Under the pieces are notes generated by a model. The model was not told where the DNA came from and did no database searches. It saw only the letters and a program-made list of their open reading frames with translations. Shown one piece after another: positions 6,906 to 14,809 of a DNA stretch of 20,271 nucleotides. Position 1 is the stretch's first letter, and each line of letters starts with the position of its first letter. Made by a program: the position numbers and the translations under genes. This DNA is from Halobacteriales archaeon QH_10_67_13 (lineage in GTDB: Archaea; Halobacteriota; Halobacteria; Halobacteriales; Haloarculaceae), in contig PXQL01000003.1 in NCBI GenBank assembly GCA_003021335.1, positions 1-20,271 on the forward strand, read 5' to 3'.

Positions 6906-7634
6906 ATGTCAGAGATCGAAGAGAGCGTGTCAGGATTCCAGCGCCAAGGCGACTGGGTGACGGTCGTCGAGCACGGCGAACGGGTCGTCCGGGCGCTCCA
7001 CGAGATCGCGATGGACGAGGACGCACCGGCGGTCGACGAGGAGCTGCTGGGCGAGTTCGACGAGTGGCGCCCCAAGAGCCACGAGCGGCTCGACGACGAC
7101 GTGAACGAGAAGACTGCACGGCAGGCCAGCGTCGACGAGGGCGCGGGCGAGCAGGAGGGCAAGGGCCCGGACGATGACCTCCGGACCGCGAGCGAGAAAC
7201 TCGCCGAGTCCTCGAAGCACCTCGACGACCCCGACGAGGCAGCCGGCCAGCTGGGCGAGTCGATCGATTACGTCGCCCGGGCAGCAGATTCGGCCGGGCG
7301 CAAGGCCGTCCGCAAGGTCGAGGGCGCGGTCTATCGGAACGTGATGACCCGGATGTCCCCGTATTATTTCGATAACAGCCTCGTGAGCGCGAATCTCTCC
7401 CGGAACGGCCGACAGGGCGACGAGTACGTCTTCGAGGTCAACATCAACGACGACGAGCTGAAACCCGCCGTCTCCGAGAAGCTCGCCTCCTTCGAGGACC
7501 TCGACCGGTGGCACGTCGACACCCGGAAGCAGACCGACGCCGTCGAGGCGGCCGAGGGCGTTGAGGTCCCCGAGGAAACGGAGACCGTCGACGACGAAGC
7601 GACCGGCGAGGAACTCGACGCTAACACGAACTGA
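6906..7634 (+). CDS. Haloarchaeal conserved protein, DUF5828-like
   Basis: This highly acidic protein has 242 residues from ATG 6906 (MSEIEESVSGFQRQGDWVTV). It has an N-terminal region with VVEHGERVVRALHEIA, a very acidic low-complexity stretch (about 80-125) and a helical segment DYVARAADSAGRKAVRKVEGAVYRNVM. A folded-looking part follows (MSPYYFDNSLVSANLSR, DEYVFEVNINDD), then an acidic tail. No enzyme motif and no membrane segment are visible. I recognise the pattern as a haloarchaeal family of unknown function (DUF5828, from memory). An ATG-less upstream extension exists, but the chosen start gives the conserved N-terminus. It converges with tiaS. Confidence 0.7.
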   Translation: MSEIEESVSGFQRQGDWVTVVEHGERVVRALHEIAMDEDAPAVDEELLGEFDEWRPKSHERLDDDVNEKTARQASVDEGAGEQEGKGPDDDLRTASEKLAESSKHLDDPDEAAGQLGESIDYVARAADSAGRKAVRKVEGAVYRNVMTRMSPYYFDNSLVSANLSRNGRQGDEYVFEVNINDDELKPAVSEKLASFEDLDRWHVDTRKQTDAVEAAEGVEVPEETETVDDEATGEELDANTN

Positions 7635-7646
7635 CCGCCGTCGGGC

Positions 7647-8930
7647 CTACCGTTCGGGGTGGGTCGGCGCGTCGAACCCGCCCCGGATCAGCGGCCTCGC
7701 GACGTGTCGCCGGGCCCGGGGGGGCACCTCGTACCAGCCGGGCTCGATCGCCCGGTCGAGCGGTCGCTCGACCCGTCCGGGTGCGGTCGTCCCGCAGTCT
7801 CGACACCGGTAGCCGGCCGCTCGCCCGGCGGAGCTCATCGACCGGCCACACTCGGGGCAGTCCGGCGTGACCAGTTCCGCCTGGACCGGCTCCCGGAGCG
7901 CAAACTTCTCGAGTTTGAGCGTGCCGTCGCCGACCTCTCCGCAGACGGTCACGCGGTCGCCGACCCTGAGCGCCCGGACCTGATCGCGAAAGCGCTTGGT
8001 CGGCTCGAAGGCCACACACCGGAGATCGGCCTCCCCGGTCGTCGACTCTTCGCCGACGGTAAAAAAGACGTGTCCCCCCTCTCGGGTCTCCGGCGGAACG
8101 GTGACGGTCGCGGTCAGCCGGTAGGCGCCGCCGTTGACAACCTCCGAGACCATGGCCGACTGGAGGTGGGCGTCGGTTCCCTGGTTCGTGACGTACAGCT
8201 GCCGGCGGGCGACGGGCTCGCCGTCGATCGCGTCCGCGACCGCACACACCGCGTCGGGCTCGTCGCCGCGGATGCCGTACAGCACCGGTCCGGGAGTGTG
8301 GGGGACACAGACCGCCTCGCCGGCCGCCCGATCGACGGTGTCCCAGACGGTCGGATAGGCCTCGGCGGCCGCGGAAAACACCGAGGCCTCGTCGACGACC
8401 CTGTCGGTGCCCCACCGATCGGGCGGTCGGTACGAGAGACACTCGTAGCTCCAGTCCCACTCCGCTTCGAAGGCCGCCCAGGCCCCGACCGCCGCGAGCG
8501 CCCCGATCCGCCCGCGGCCTTTCTGGCGGCCGGTCGCGCGAAAGCCCGGTCGATCGAAGATCCGCGCGGCGTCGGCGATCGCGAGCTCCTCGTGGATCGC
8601 GGCCCGCGAGAAGTTCATCGCCGCCGCAGGCAGGTCGGTCAGCGACCCCGACCAGACGACCCCACCGGGGCTCGTTCGCTCCCCCTCGACGGCAAGCGAG
8701 AGGGCGTCCTCGGCGAGCTCGAACGCCCGGTCCGGCGGCAGAGTACAGTGGATCGCCACGGCGCCGTTACCCCGGGTCTTGTGCTCGACGGCGGGGTTGA
8801 GTCGGACCAGCAGCGCCCGCTCGACCCGGCCGCCCGCGTCCTCGACTCGCTCGACGAGCCGGGCCCCGGCGTAGGTCGTGCACATCCCCGCGGTCCGGGA
8901 GTCCGTGTCGTCGATCCCGATAACGGTCAC
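7647..8930 (-). CDS. tiaS: tRNA(Ile2) 2-agmatinylcytidine synthetase TiaS
   Basis: TiaS uses ATP and agmatine to modify cytidine 34 of the AUA-reading tRNA-Ile, making it pair with A and not G; it is essential in archaea. The protein opens with the family signature IGIDDTDSR (4-12), then GMCTTYAG, and has the RGNGA motif near residue 53. It also has GRQKGRGRIGALAA, an OB-fold region (GDRVTVCGEV, about 324-333) and a C-terminal zinc ribbon with C358, C361, C376 and C379. I chose GTG at 8930, giving 427 residues, because homologues begin directly at MTVIGIDDTDS; an upstream start at 9011 would add 27 unconserved residues. The gene is intact. Confidence 0.9.
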   Translation of the reverse strand: MTVIGIDDTDSRTAGMCTTYAGARLVERVEDAGGRVERALLVRLNPAVEHKTRGNGAVAIHCTLPPDRAFELAEDALSLAVEGERTSPGGVVWSGSLTDLPAAAMNFSRAAIHEELAIADAARIFDRPGFRATGRQKGRGRIGALAAVGAWAAFEAEWDWSYECLSYRPPDRWGTDRVVDEASVFSAAAEAYPTVWDTVDRAAGEAVCVPHTPGPVLYGIRGDEPDAVCAVADAIDGEPVARRQLYVTNQGTDAHLQSAMVSEVVNGGAYRLTATVTVPPETREGGHVFFTVGEESTTGEADLRCVAFEPTKRFRDQVRALRVGDRVTVCGEVGDGTLKLEKFALREPVQAELVTPDCPECGRSMSSAGRAAGYRCRDCGTTAPGRVERPLDRAIEPGWYEVPPRARRHVARPLIRGGFDAPTHPER

Positions 8931-9059
8931 TCCCGCGGGTAAGCGACCGACCGTTAATGATCTTTCCCCGTCGCGACGGTTATCACGGAATCGTGACGGC
9001 GGGGCCGCCACGGATAACTAATTTGCCCGTGCTCAGTTTCGACTAGTGGGTGATACTGG

Positions 9060-10007
9060 ATGTCCCAGTACTCTCGCCGGCGGACGCTCGCATCGGTGCC
9101 GGGGTCCTGGCGGCTGTTGGTCCCGTCCTGGATCGCGATCGCGGCCGTAACGCTGCTCGTCGGGGCGATCCGGCTGGCCGGGATCGAGATCCCGATGTCG
9201 GTCCAGCTGCTCGGATACCTCATCGGGATGGTCGCGATCAACCTCCCGCACGGCGGGTTCGAGAACCTCCAGAACCTGCGGACCCGGTCGGCGCGGTACC
9301 AGGTCCTGTACGCCGCCGGCTTCCTCGCGATGGTCGCGGCGTTCGTCGGTCTGCTCTTCGTCAACGCCGTGCTCGGAGTCTTTCTGATGATCCTGCTCGC
9401 CGACGCGATCGAGATCGGCCTGCTGATCGCGTTTTTCGCCGTCGTGCCGGTCGTGCTCGCAGTCGGGCTGTACTTCCCGCTGTGGTACACCGCCCGACAG
9501 GTCGCCCGGTCGGTGGCCGTCGGTCGAGGCCGACCGGTCGAGGACGGCGCGTGGATGGCAGACGATGACCGCAACCCGGAGCTCGGACTCGTGCTCAACT
9601 GGGGGACATTCATCGTCGGTGGCGTGTTCACCGGACTCCTGATCGGCGCGCTGTGGGTTGTCTCTCCGGAGTCGGCGCTCTCGATCACCGAGCCAGTCTA
9701 CGACGACGCCCTGACGGCACACCTCGCCGCCGGCGTGGTCTTTTACACCGTCTTCGTGAGCGTCAAACCCGATACCGAACCAGAGCAGATAGCCCCGCAG
9801 TCGGCGGCTCCGGGCGAGCGAGACCGATTACTCTCGATCGCGGAGCTCTTCGACGTGCTCTTCGAGTTCGTCGAGTGCGTCGGAAACCTCCTCTTGGGCC
9901 GCCTGGCTCACCTCTTCGGTTTCGTCCACTACGACTTCGACGGTCTCTCGCACGCGTTCGAGAGCGTCCGTGTCCGCGGTATCGTCGTCTCCGGACATGT
10001 CAACTAA
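9060..10007 (+). CDS. Polytopic membrane protein resembling a shortened Brp/Blh beta-carotene dioxygenase
   Basis: The ORF begins MSQYSRRRTLASVPGSWRLL and has several hydrophobic segments (about 22-40, 47-62, 82-102, 105-140, 180-202). It carries INLPHGGFENLQNL (60-72), close to the PHG motif of Brp/Blh enzymes that split beta-carotene into retinal. Later AVVPVVLAVGLYFPLWYTARQVAR (127-150) and GVVFYTVFVSV (225-235) also recall this family. Family proteins have a long central part between about residues 110 and 122 here, and normally continue VSV-ALPH; both are missing. After residue 235 (9764) the frame runs on hydrophilically and antisense through a small gene. I infer an internally deleted, 3'-truncated and probably inactive copy. 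Assignment to Brp/Blh is from memory of motifs and only moderate. Confidence 0.45.
   Translation: MSQYSRRRTLASVPGSWRLLVPSWIAIAAVTLLVGAIRLAGIEIPMSVQLLGYLIGMVAINLPHGGFENLQNLRTRSARYQVLYAAGFLAMVAAFVGLLFVNAVLGVFLMILLADAIEIGLLIAFFAVVPVVLAVGLYFPLWYTARQVARSVAVGRGRPVEDGAWMADDDRNPELGLVLNWGTFIVGGVFTGLLIGALWVVSPESALSITEPVYDDALTAHLAAGVVFYTVFVSVKPDTEPEQIAPQSAAPGERDRLLSIAELFDVLFEFVECVGNLLLGRLAHLFGFVHYDFDGLSHAFESVRVRGIVVSGHVN
9828..9998 (-). CDS. Small acidic coiled-coil protein of unknown function
   Basis: From ATG 9998 the minus strand encodes 56 residues: MSGDDDTADTDALERVRETV, then a heptad-like acidic helix (VVVDETEEVSQAAQEEVSDALDE..). It has no cysteines and no membrane segment. An AT-rich TATA-like TTTAATAGTATTAG lies just upstream (about 10003-10017), which supports it as a real gene. 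An in-frame start at 10040 would add a hydrophobic, unlikely leader. It lies wholly antisense to the run-on 3' part of the Brp-like frame, which suggests that run-on is not a true coding region. Confidence 0.55.
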   Translation of the reverse strand: MSGDDDTADTDALERVRETVEVVVDETEEVSQAAQEEVSDALDELEEHVEELRDRE

Positions 10008-10095
10008 TACTATTAAACACGCGCAGATAAATCTTGTCAACTCTCGAGAGAGACGGTGGGCGCTCGGGGTCGCCGACGCGACGACAAAGGACGCC

Positions 10096-10858
10096 AGTGA
10101 CCCCGCGTCTCGACGTTACAGCCGCCTCGACCGACGAGACCGTCGAGGCGGCCATCGAAACCTGCATCGAGTCGGGACACGCCCGCCTCCCGGCCTACGA
10201 CGGCTCCCTGGACAACGTCGTCGGCGTGTTCGACATCCGCGAACTCGGGGAGTCAGACGCCGATCGCTTCGACGAGATCGGGGTGGGAGTGGTCGTCGAG
10301 CCGACGCTACACGTCCCCGAGTCGAAAGACGTCGACGAGCTGTTCTCGGAGATGCGAGAGCGGCGGCTTCACACGGTGATCGTCGTCGACGAGTTCGGCT
10401 CCACGGAGGGGCTCATCACGATCGAGGACTGACCGAGCGGATCGTCGGCGAGATCCTGACCCACGACGAGGAGCGTCCGATCGAGTTCGTCGAGGACGGT
10501 ACGGCGATGGTGAGCAGCTCGGTCGACATCGAGAAGGTAAACGAGTCACTCGACATCGTGCTCCCCGAGCAAGAGGAGTTCGAGACCATCGCGGGGTTCA
10601 TGTTCAGCCGCGCGGGCCGTCTCGTCGGAGCAGGACGAGGAGTTCATCTACGGGGATGTGAAGCTTCGGGCCGAACAGGTCGAAAACACCAGGATCCGGA
10701 AGGTGCGGGTGAGCGTCGACCGCGACTCCGCGGACGCTGACGAGGAGGCGTCGCTGAGACGCGGGGCCGAGTGGACCGGAACCTCCGGTCTCGGTCCCTT
10801 GTCCGAGCACGTCACAGAGGGCTTCCTGGACTCTCCTATTGGCGAGACTCGCACGTGA
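10096..10858 (+). pseudogene. CorC/HlyC-type CBS-domain protein, N-terminally truncated with two frameshifts
   Basis: The sequence starts in VTPRLDVTAASTDETVEAAI, the end of the membrane part and the start of the CBS pair. It continues with GHARLPAYDGSLDNVVGVFD and HTVIVVDEFGSTEGLITIED. At 10429-10432 one base (C of a GAC-CTG junction) is missing, giving TGA. The next frame carries LTERIVGEILTHDEERPIEF and EFETIAGFMFSRAGRLV (the CorC_HlyC FAD-binding-like domain). At about 10626 one extra G shifts the frame again to EQDEEFIYGDVKLRAEQVEN.. and on to TGA 10858. The DUF21 membrane domain (about 130-150 residues) is absent upstream. Intact relatives are membrane proteins linked to Mg/Co transport. 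Not functional as read. Confidence 0.8.
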
Positions 10859-10885
10859 GAGACGGAGGAGAGTCGTTCCACCAAA

Positions 10886-10897
10886 GAGTTAATTTTT
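10886..10897 (+). promoter_or_regulatory. TATA-like box for the GrpB-family gene
   Basis: GTTAATTTTT lies about 25-30 bp ahead of ATG 10919, the usual distance for a leaderless haloarchaeal transcript. Confidence 0.45.
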
Positions 10898-10918
10898 CAC
10901 GTCGGGTTCTCCTGAGTA

Positions 10919-11440
10919 ATGATCGGGTTAGAACGCGGGACCGTGGAGCTGGTACCGTATCAGGGGGAGTGGAGAGAACGCTACGAGCGGGAAGTCGAAC
11001 GACTGACTGACATTGCGGGTGATCGGTTCGTAGAGTTTGAGCACATCGGTAGCACGGCAATCGAGGGGATGCCCGCGAAGCCGATACTCGACATTCTCGC
11101 CGTCGTCGAAGACCTGGAGCAGGCGGAGGCCGTTAGCTCCGTGCTCGAGAAACACGGATACGAACGGCGCCCGGATACGGTCGGAGAACGACTCTTTTTC
11201 GCAAAGGGCCCGCGGGCGAATCGAACGGTGTACCTCTCGGTCGCCGAGATGGAGAGTGACTTTTATGCAGAAAAGATCGCGTTCAGAGACCACCTTCGCG
11301 AGAACCCCGAACTCGCAGAGCGGTACGCCTCGGTAAAGAAGAGACTGGCAGAGAAGTACCCGGAAGACAGGGACAGATACACCGCTGAGAAGGGTGAGTT
11401 TATTCGAGGCGCTCTCGATCGGGCAGGAGACGAATCTTGA
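10919..11440 (+). CDS. GrpB family (UPF0157) nucleotidyltransferase-fold protein
   Basis: This complete 173-residue protein starts at ATG 10919. It shows the family pattern LVPYQGEWRERYEREVERL, then FEHIGSTAIEGMPAKPILDI (40-59) with H42, G44-S45, K54 and D58, and LEKHGYERRP. Helical C-terminal segments (RDHLRENPELAERYASVKKR) follow. The fold is related to nucleotidyltransferases; the biological role is not well known. The composition is noticeably less GC-rich than the flanks, hinting at recent transfer. The stop TGA (11438-11440) lies within the sequence TTGACATCC of a transposon right-end remnant that follows directly. Confidence 0.85.
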   Translation: MIGLERGTVELVPYQGEWRERYEREVERLTDIAGDRFVEFEHIGSTAIEGMPAKPILDILAVVEDLEQAEAVSSVLEKHGYERRPDTVGERLFFAKGPRANRTVYLSVAEMESDFYAEKIAFRDHLRENPELAERYASVKKRLAEKYPEDRDRYTAEKGEFIRGALDRAGDES

Positions 11441-11477
11441 CATCCTCCCCGCGCTGAAGCGCGAGGCTTTCGCCTCG
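11437..11477 (-). repeat. Right-end remnant of a TnpB-type element
   Basis: Read on the minus strand this ends in TCAA, the terminal tetranucleotide known for IS605-family right ends. Two hairpins are visible: CGCGCT/AGCGCG (11450-11463) and CGAGGC/GCCTCG (11462-11477, 4-nt loop). The arrangement is that of a common haloarchaeal IS1341-type right end. No tnpB or left end is attached, so it is a solo end. The same end type, diverged and in inverted orientation, lies at 14067-14096. Confidence 0.6.
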
Positions 11478-11527
11478 AATCTTCCGTAACTGTCTCCCCG
11501 TCCGGAGGTGTATACAAGCGCCTGTGT

Positions 11528-12167
11528 TCAGGCGATCACGTCCCGGAGATCCGGGTGATTCGCGTACCGACTAAACTCATCACTTATTTTTTCCTTCGGC
11601 GCGGCGGCGATTCGATCGCGGAGTGACTGCCACTCCGCGTGTCTGCGCAGCACGTACACCGGAATCTCGTCGATGTCGGCAAAGCGTGCCAGGTATAGTC
11701 TGTGAAATCCCTCGGTCCTCGACCCCTTCGAGGCCGTCGTAGACGGTTCCGTGGTTGGCCCGGTACCCGTCCTCGCGTATGCGCTCGTAGAGTTCGTCAA
11801 CGGCAGGGTAACGTTCTTCGACAACAGTCTCGACGGTTTTGTACCCTCGAAAGTGACCGTCGCTGTCGATAGTTTCGGTGACCCAGTCGTGATAGGCGGT
11901 CTCCTCCCAGTCTCGTCCCTGTACGAAGTGCTGGTAGAGTCCGTCATACATTCGGGTCTCGGTCAGCTCCGAACAGTTCTCGGGGCGATCCCAGTCGCCG
12001 TCTCGGACGCGCCCGAGGCCCCACAGCAGAGAGACAATCGTGAACTGATCGGGAACCGTCGGATCGACGCGTATCTGACTCCACGGATCCGCGGGAGCCT
12101 CGTACAGCGTGCGGTTAGCGTGGTGATGCCACGCCGTGTAGCTGCGGAAGTCGGGGAGGTGTACCAC
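11528..12167 (-). pseudogene. Conserved haloarchaeal protein of unknown function, frameshifted
   Basis: From GTG 12167 the minus strand reads MVHLPDFRSYTAWHHHANRT, then FTIVSLLWGLGRVRDGDWDR and YRANHGTVYDGLEGV. Near 11730-11740 the frame breaks, and the next frame continues TEGFHRLYLARFADIDEIPV, then YVLRRHAEWQ and NHPDLRDVIA to TGA 11528. The second half resembles ParB-like or sulfiredoxin-fold ends (tEGfHRl...VlvRH). About 20 residues seem to be missing between the halves, judging by what a continuous protein would need. The start is supported by TTTATAAG about 26 bp upstream. I do not know the function. The 420-residue frame that runs through here to 12842 is not a real N-terminal extension. 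Confidence 0.6.
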
Positions 12168-12187
12168 GTGGTTCGAAGGACAGTTGA

Positions 12188-12197
12188 GCTTATAAAC
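12188..12197 (-). promoter_or_regulatory. TATA-like box for the frameshifted gene at 12167
   Basis: The minus strand reads TTTATAAG here, about 26 bp ahead of the GTG at 12167. This fixes the likely start as leaderless. Confidence 0.5.
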
Positions 12198-12382
12198 GTA
12201 ATTTTGAACGGTTGCTATCGGGACCGAACGCGAAGGCTGGCGCCGCCAACAACAATCACGTTGCCCGCAGACGTGGGACGGAGGAATGAAATAGCGCGAA
12301 TCTAACACGAGTAGGCCCGAAAACAGCAGTCCAGCGGACGCGAACGCGTCGTCAGGTGTCTCCAGTTCGGCAGCGGGCCGGG

Positions 12383-12694
12383 TTACTCGATCGTTTCTAA
12401 CTCCGTTCGCGTCCGTTCGGTTTCGGCGTCTCCGGTGTTGCGCGTCTCGGTCGGTTCGAACAGCAGAATTTCCGTTTCGGTCTCGGCAACCGGGCGGTGT
12501 TCGACGCCCCGCGGAACGATCAGGAACTCGCCCTTTTTCAGGACCGCATTCGACTCGCGTCGGAACTCGATTCGGAGTTCGCCCGACCGTACCAGGAACA
12601 GTTCGTCGGCATCCTCGTGATGGTGCCAGACGAACTCTCCCTGAACTTTGGCGAGTTTGACCGCCTGCCCGTTGAGCTCCGCGTGACCCCGACA
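12383..12694 (-). pseudogene. Cupin-domain protein fragment lacking its start
   Basis: The minus-strand frame, open from about 12694 to TAA 12383, reads AELNGQAVKLAKVQGEFVWH, HHEDADELFLVRSGELRIEF, then VLKKGEFLIVPRGVEHRPVA and LLFEPTETRNTGD. The cupin motif 1 histidines and glutamate (WHHHEDADE) and motif 2 (VPRGVEHRP) are both intact. No ATG or GTG lies between the upstream TGA (12695-12697) and the domain, and relatives have about 20-25 more N-terminal residues. The start therefore appears lost or shifted into another frame. Such small single-domain cupins are common metal-binding proteins with no assigned reaction. Confidence 0.65.
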
Positions 12695-12897
12695 TCACCC
12701 CACAGGCGGGTAGCGATCGGTACTGGACGGTGTCTGAGTGTGTGACACAACGGTGTTCTCGTTCGACGAGAGCGGGCGCTGCAAAGCCGGTTTGCAACGA
12801 CCAGGAGACCGGAAGCGACCAGAAGGCACGGTACGGGCGCATAGGCAGCGTGGCCGAAAAGACCGTCCGATCGGTGTCGGTGTTGACCGTCCCGGGA

Positions 12898-13944
12898 TCA
12901 GAGGATATTCCGTAGGGTCCCCTCGGTCAGTAGCTCCGTTATCCCGACCGCTTCGGTCACCATCCACCCCAAGAAGAGACAGTACAGTCCGAGCAGCGCG
13001 ACCCCCTCGCGTCGGGTGAGCTCAAAGTCCGTGACGCCCAACACGACGACCACGAGCGTCGTGTAAAACAGGAAGATCAGGAGCGGCACCGCCGTCAGGA
13101 ATCCGAGCGAGACGCCACCGGCGAGGATCACCCCGATCGGCAGGACGGTGACGAGGTTGAACGTGTTCGTGCCGAAGACGTTCGCGATTGCCGCCCGGCG
13201 CTCGTCGTCCTCGCCCATCTCGACGCCGACGATCAGGTCGGGAAACGAGCTCAGGATCGAGAGCAGGGTGACCGACATCAGAAAGGGCGGCGCATCGAGC
13301 GCGTCAGAGATCTCGAGAGTCATCCCGATCATCAGCTCGACGCCGACGAGGACAATGACCAGTCCGGCGGCGAAGAGCCCGCCCTGTCTGGGGAGGTTCG
13401 TCTCGCGTTTCTCGGTCGCGGTCGCGGCCGCCTGCCCGTTCACGAGCAGGAAGACGTACACGGCATACACCAGGAGTAGTCCGACACCCATCGCAGGCGT
13501 GATCTCGGTTACCTCCCGGCCCTCGGTCCCGAGCACTCCAAGCAGCACGACCGCAAAGAACCCCAAGATGGCGACCAGGTAGAAGATCGCATCCCGGTAG
13601 ACGAGTCCGCGGGTCATCTTCGCGTCGCCGGTCATGATCGTGACCACCCCCGGAATGACGAGGATATTAAAGATGGCCGTCCCGATCAGCGCCCCAGCGC
13701 CGATCCCGAACTCGCCGAGCACCACCACCGAGATAACCGTGATCGCCAGCTCGGGAAACGAGGTCGCAACGGCGACGATGAGCCCGCCCTGAATCGCTTG
13801 GGAGACGCCGAAGTGGTCGCTGATCTTCGACGTGCTCCCCTCGACGACGTTTGCGCCCCGCCAGGTCAGGGCGAATCCGATTACGCCGAGGACCAGCCAG
13901 AGCGCGAGGGGCTGCGTTCCGAGCGCTTCCTGTGCCAGCGTCAT
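12898..13944 (-). CDS. Na+/Ca2+ exchanger family (CaCA) membrane antiporter
   Basis: This intact 348-residue protein is almost entirely membrane helices. It carries the two inverted alpha repeats of the CaCA family: GLIVAVATSFPELAITVI (54-71) with SFPEL, and SVTLLSILSSFPDLIVGVE (224-242) with SFPDL, each followed by an N-rich GT(A/N)xFN motif (GTAIFNI 88-94; GTNTFNL 258-264). The acidic residues E65 and D236 are the expected cation ligands. It would exchange Na+ or H+ for Ca2+ across the cytoplasmic membrane. Start ATG 13944 lies 23 bp from the left arm of the pstB inverted repeat. A phosphate-operon neighbour of this type suggests no direct functional link. Confidence 0.88.
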   Translation of the reverse strand: MTLAQEALGTQPLALWLVLGVIGFALTWRGANVVEGSTSKISDHFGVSQAIQGGLIVAVATSFPELAITVISVVVLGEFGIGAGALIGTAIFNILVIPGVVTIMTGDAKMTRGLVYRDAIFYLVAILGFFAVVLLGVLGTEGREVTEITPAMGVGLLLVYAVYVFLLVNGQAAATATEKRETNLPRQGGLFAAGLVIVLVGVELMIGMTLEISDALDAPPFLMSVTLLSILSSFPDLIVGVEMGEDDERRAAIANVFGTNTFNLVTVLPIGVILAGGVSLGFLTAVPLLIFLFYTTLVVVVLGVTDFELTRREGVALLGLYCLFLGWMVTEAVGITELLTEGTLRNIL

Positions 13945-13967
13945 CCCAGACTGCAGACATCTGGCGC

Positions 13968-14066
13968 GCGCGGACGGAGACGCAATCGATCATCTCGGCG
14001 CGGCGACTCGACGTGTGGTACGGCGACGATCGGGCGCTACACGACGTTGACATGGATATTCCGGAG
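13968..14066 (+). repeat. 99-bp inverted repeat, left arm (copy of the pstB 5' end)
   Basis: These 99 bases are the exact reverse complement of 14756-14854, base for base from GCGCGGACGG to GATATTCCGGAG. In the plus direction the arm encodes the start of PstB (..[22 protein letters not shown]). It lies just beyond the 3' end of pstB and touches a transposon right-end remnant at 14067. Confidence 0.95.
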
Positions 14067-14096
14067 AAACTCTCGCTTCAGCGCGGGGAATATCAA
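14067..14096 (+). repeat. Diverged TnpB-type right-end remnant at the pstB stop codon
   Basis: CTCGCTTCAGCGCGGGGAA followed by TATCAA matches the end at 11437-11477 (CGCGCTTCAGCGCGGGGAGG, ATGTCAA on its own strand) with a few changes, and also ends in TCAA. It begins exactly where the left inverted-repeat arm stops and supplies the pstB TGA. Confidence 0.5.
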
Positions 14097-14809
14097 CCGA
14101 ACTGGCCCGTGATGTACTCCTCAACGCGCTCGTGTGCCGGATTCTTAAAGACCGTCTCCGTGCGGTCGATCTCGACGAGGTTGCCGCCGGTGAGAAAGAC
14201 CGCGGTGATATCCGAGATCCGCGCGGCCTGTTGCATGTTGTGCGTGACGATGACGACGGTGTACTCCTCGGCGAGTTCCTCAATGAGATCCTCGATTTTC
14301 GCGGTGGCGACGGGATCTAACGCCGAGGCGGGCTCGTCCATGAGGATAACATCCGGATCGACAGCGATGGCACGGGCGATACAGAGCCGTTGTTGTTGGC
14401 CTCCCGAGAGCTCGAGCGCCGACGTATCGAGCTGTCCCTCGACCTCCTCCCAGAGCGCGGCGCGTCGGAGTGCCGTCTCGACGACATCGTCGTCGACGGG
14501 CTCGTCCTGTACCCGGAGCCCGTAGGCAACGTTATCGTAGATGCTCTTCGGGAACGGGTTCGGGTGCTGAAAGACCATCCCAATCTGACGGCGCAACGCG
14601 ATCGGGTCGACCGCATCGTCGTAGATGTCGGTGCCGTCGAACCGGACCGCACCCTCGATCCGGGCGGACTCGACCATGTCGTTCATTCGGTTGAGACACC
14701 GGAGAAACGTCGACTTGCCACACCCAGAGGGCCCGATGATCGCCGTGACGCGGTGCTCCGGAATATCCATGTCAACGTCGTGTAGCGCCCGATCGTCGCC
14801 GTACCACAC
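14093..14809 (-). CDS. pstB: Phosphate ABC transporter ATPase PstB, N-terminus frameshifted
   Basis: PstB hydrolyses ATP to drive PstCA. The domain is complete from GTG 14809: Walker [10 protein letters not shown] (26-34), Q-loop Q81, signature LSGGQ (134-138), Walker B VILMDEP (154-160) and switch H190, ending [10 protein letters not shown]. The natural operon start looks to be ATG 14897, six bases after pstA ([20 protein letters not shown]). That frame is one base out from the ATPase frame; an extra GATC-like stretch in GCAATCGATCATCTCG (about 14828-14843) would explain it. The GTG start loses the first strand (ISARRLDV). The first 99 bp of the domain-coding region are repeated in inverted orientation after the stop. 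No phoU follows, unusual for this operon. The ATPase is certain; expression of a full protein is doubtful. Confidence 0.85.
   Translation of the reverse strand: MWYGDDRALHDVDMDIPEHRVTAIIGPSGCGKSTFLRCLNRMNDMVESARIEGAVRFDGTDIYDDAVDPIALRRQIGMVFQHPNPFPKSIYDNVAYGLRVQDEPVDDDVVETALRRAALWEEVEGQLDTSALELSGGQQQRLCIARAIAVDPDVILMDEPASALDPVATAKIEDLIEELAEEYTVVIVTHNMQQAARISDITAVFLTGGNLVEIDRTETVFKNPAHERVEEYITGQFG

Noticed and set aside
12168..12842. N-terminal extension of the 420-residue frame upstream of GTG 12167
   Set aside because: The extra 225 residues are Arg-rich without motifs, run antisense-out-of-frame through the cupin fragment, and the TATA box at 12188-12197 fixes a start at 12167.
13851..14525. 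Plus-strand ORF of 224 codons through the left repeat arm and the pstB 3' end
   Set aside because: Only its short stretch inside the left arm ([10 protein letters not shown]..) is genuine PstB sequence; the rest is antisense to pstB.
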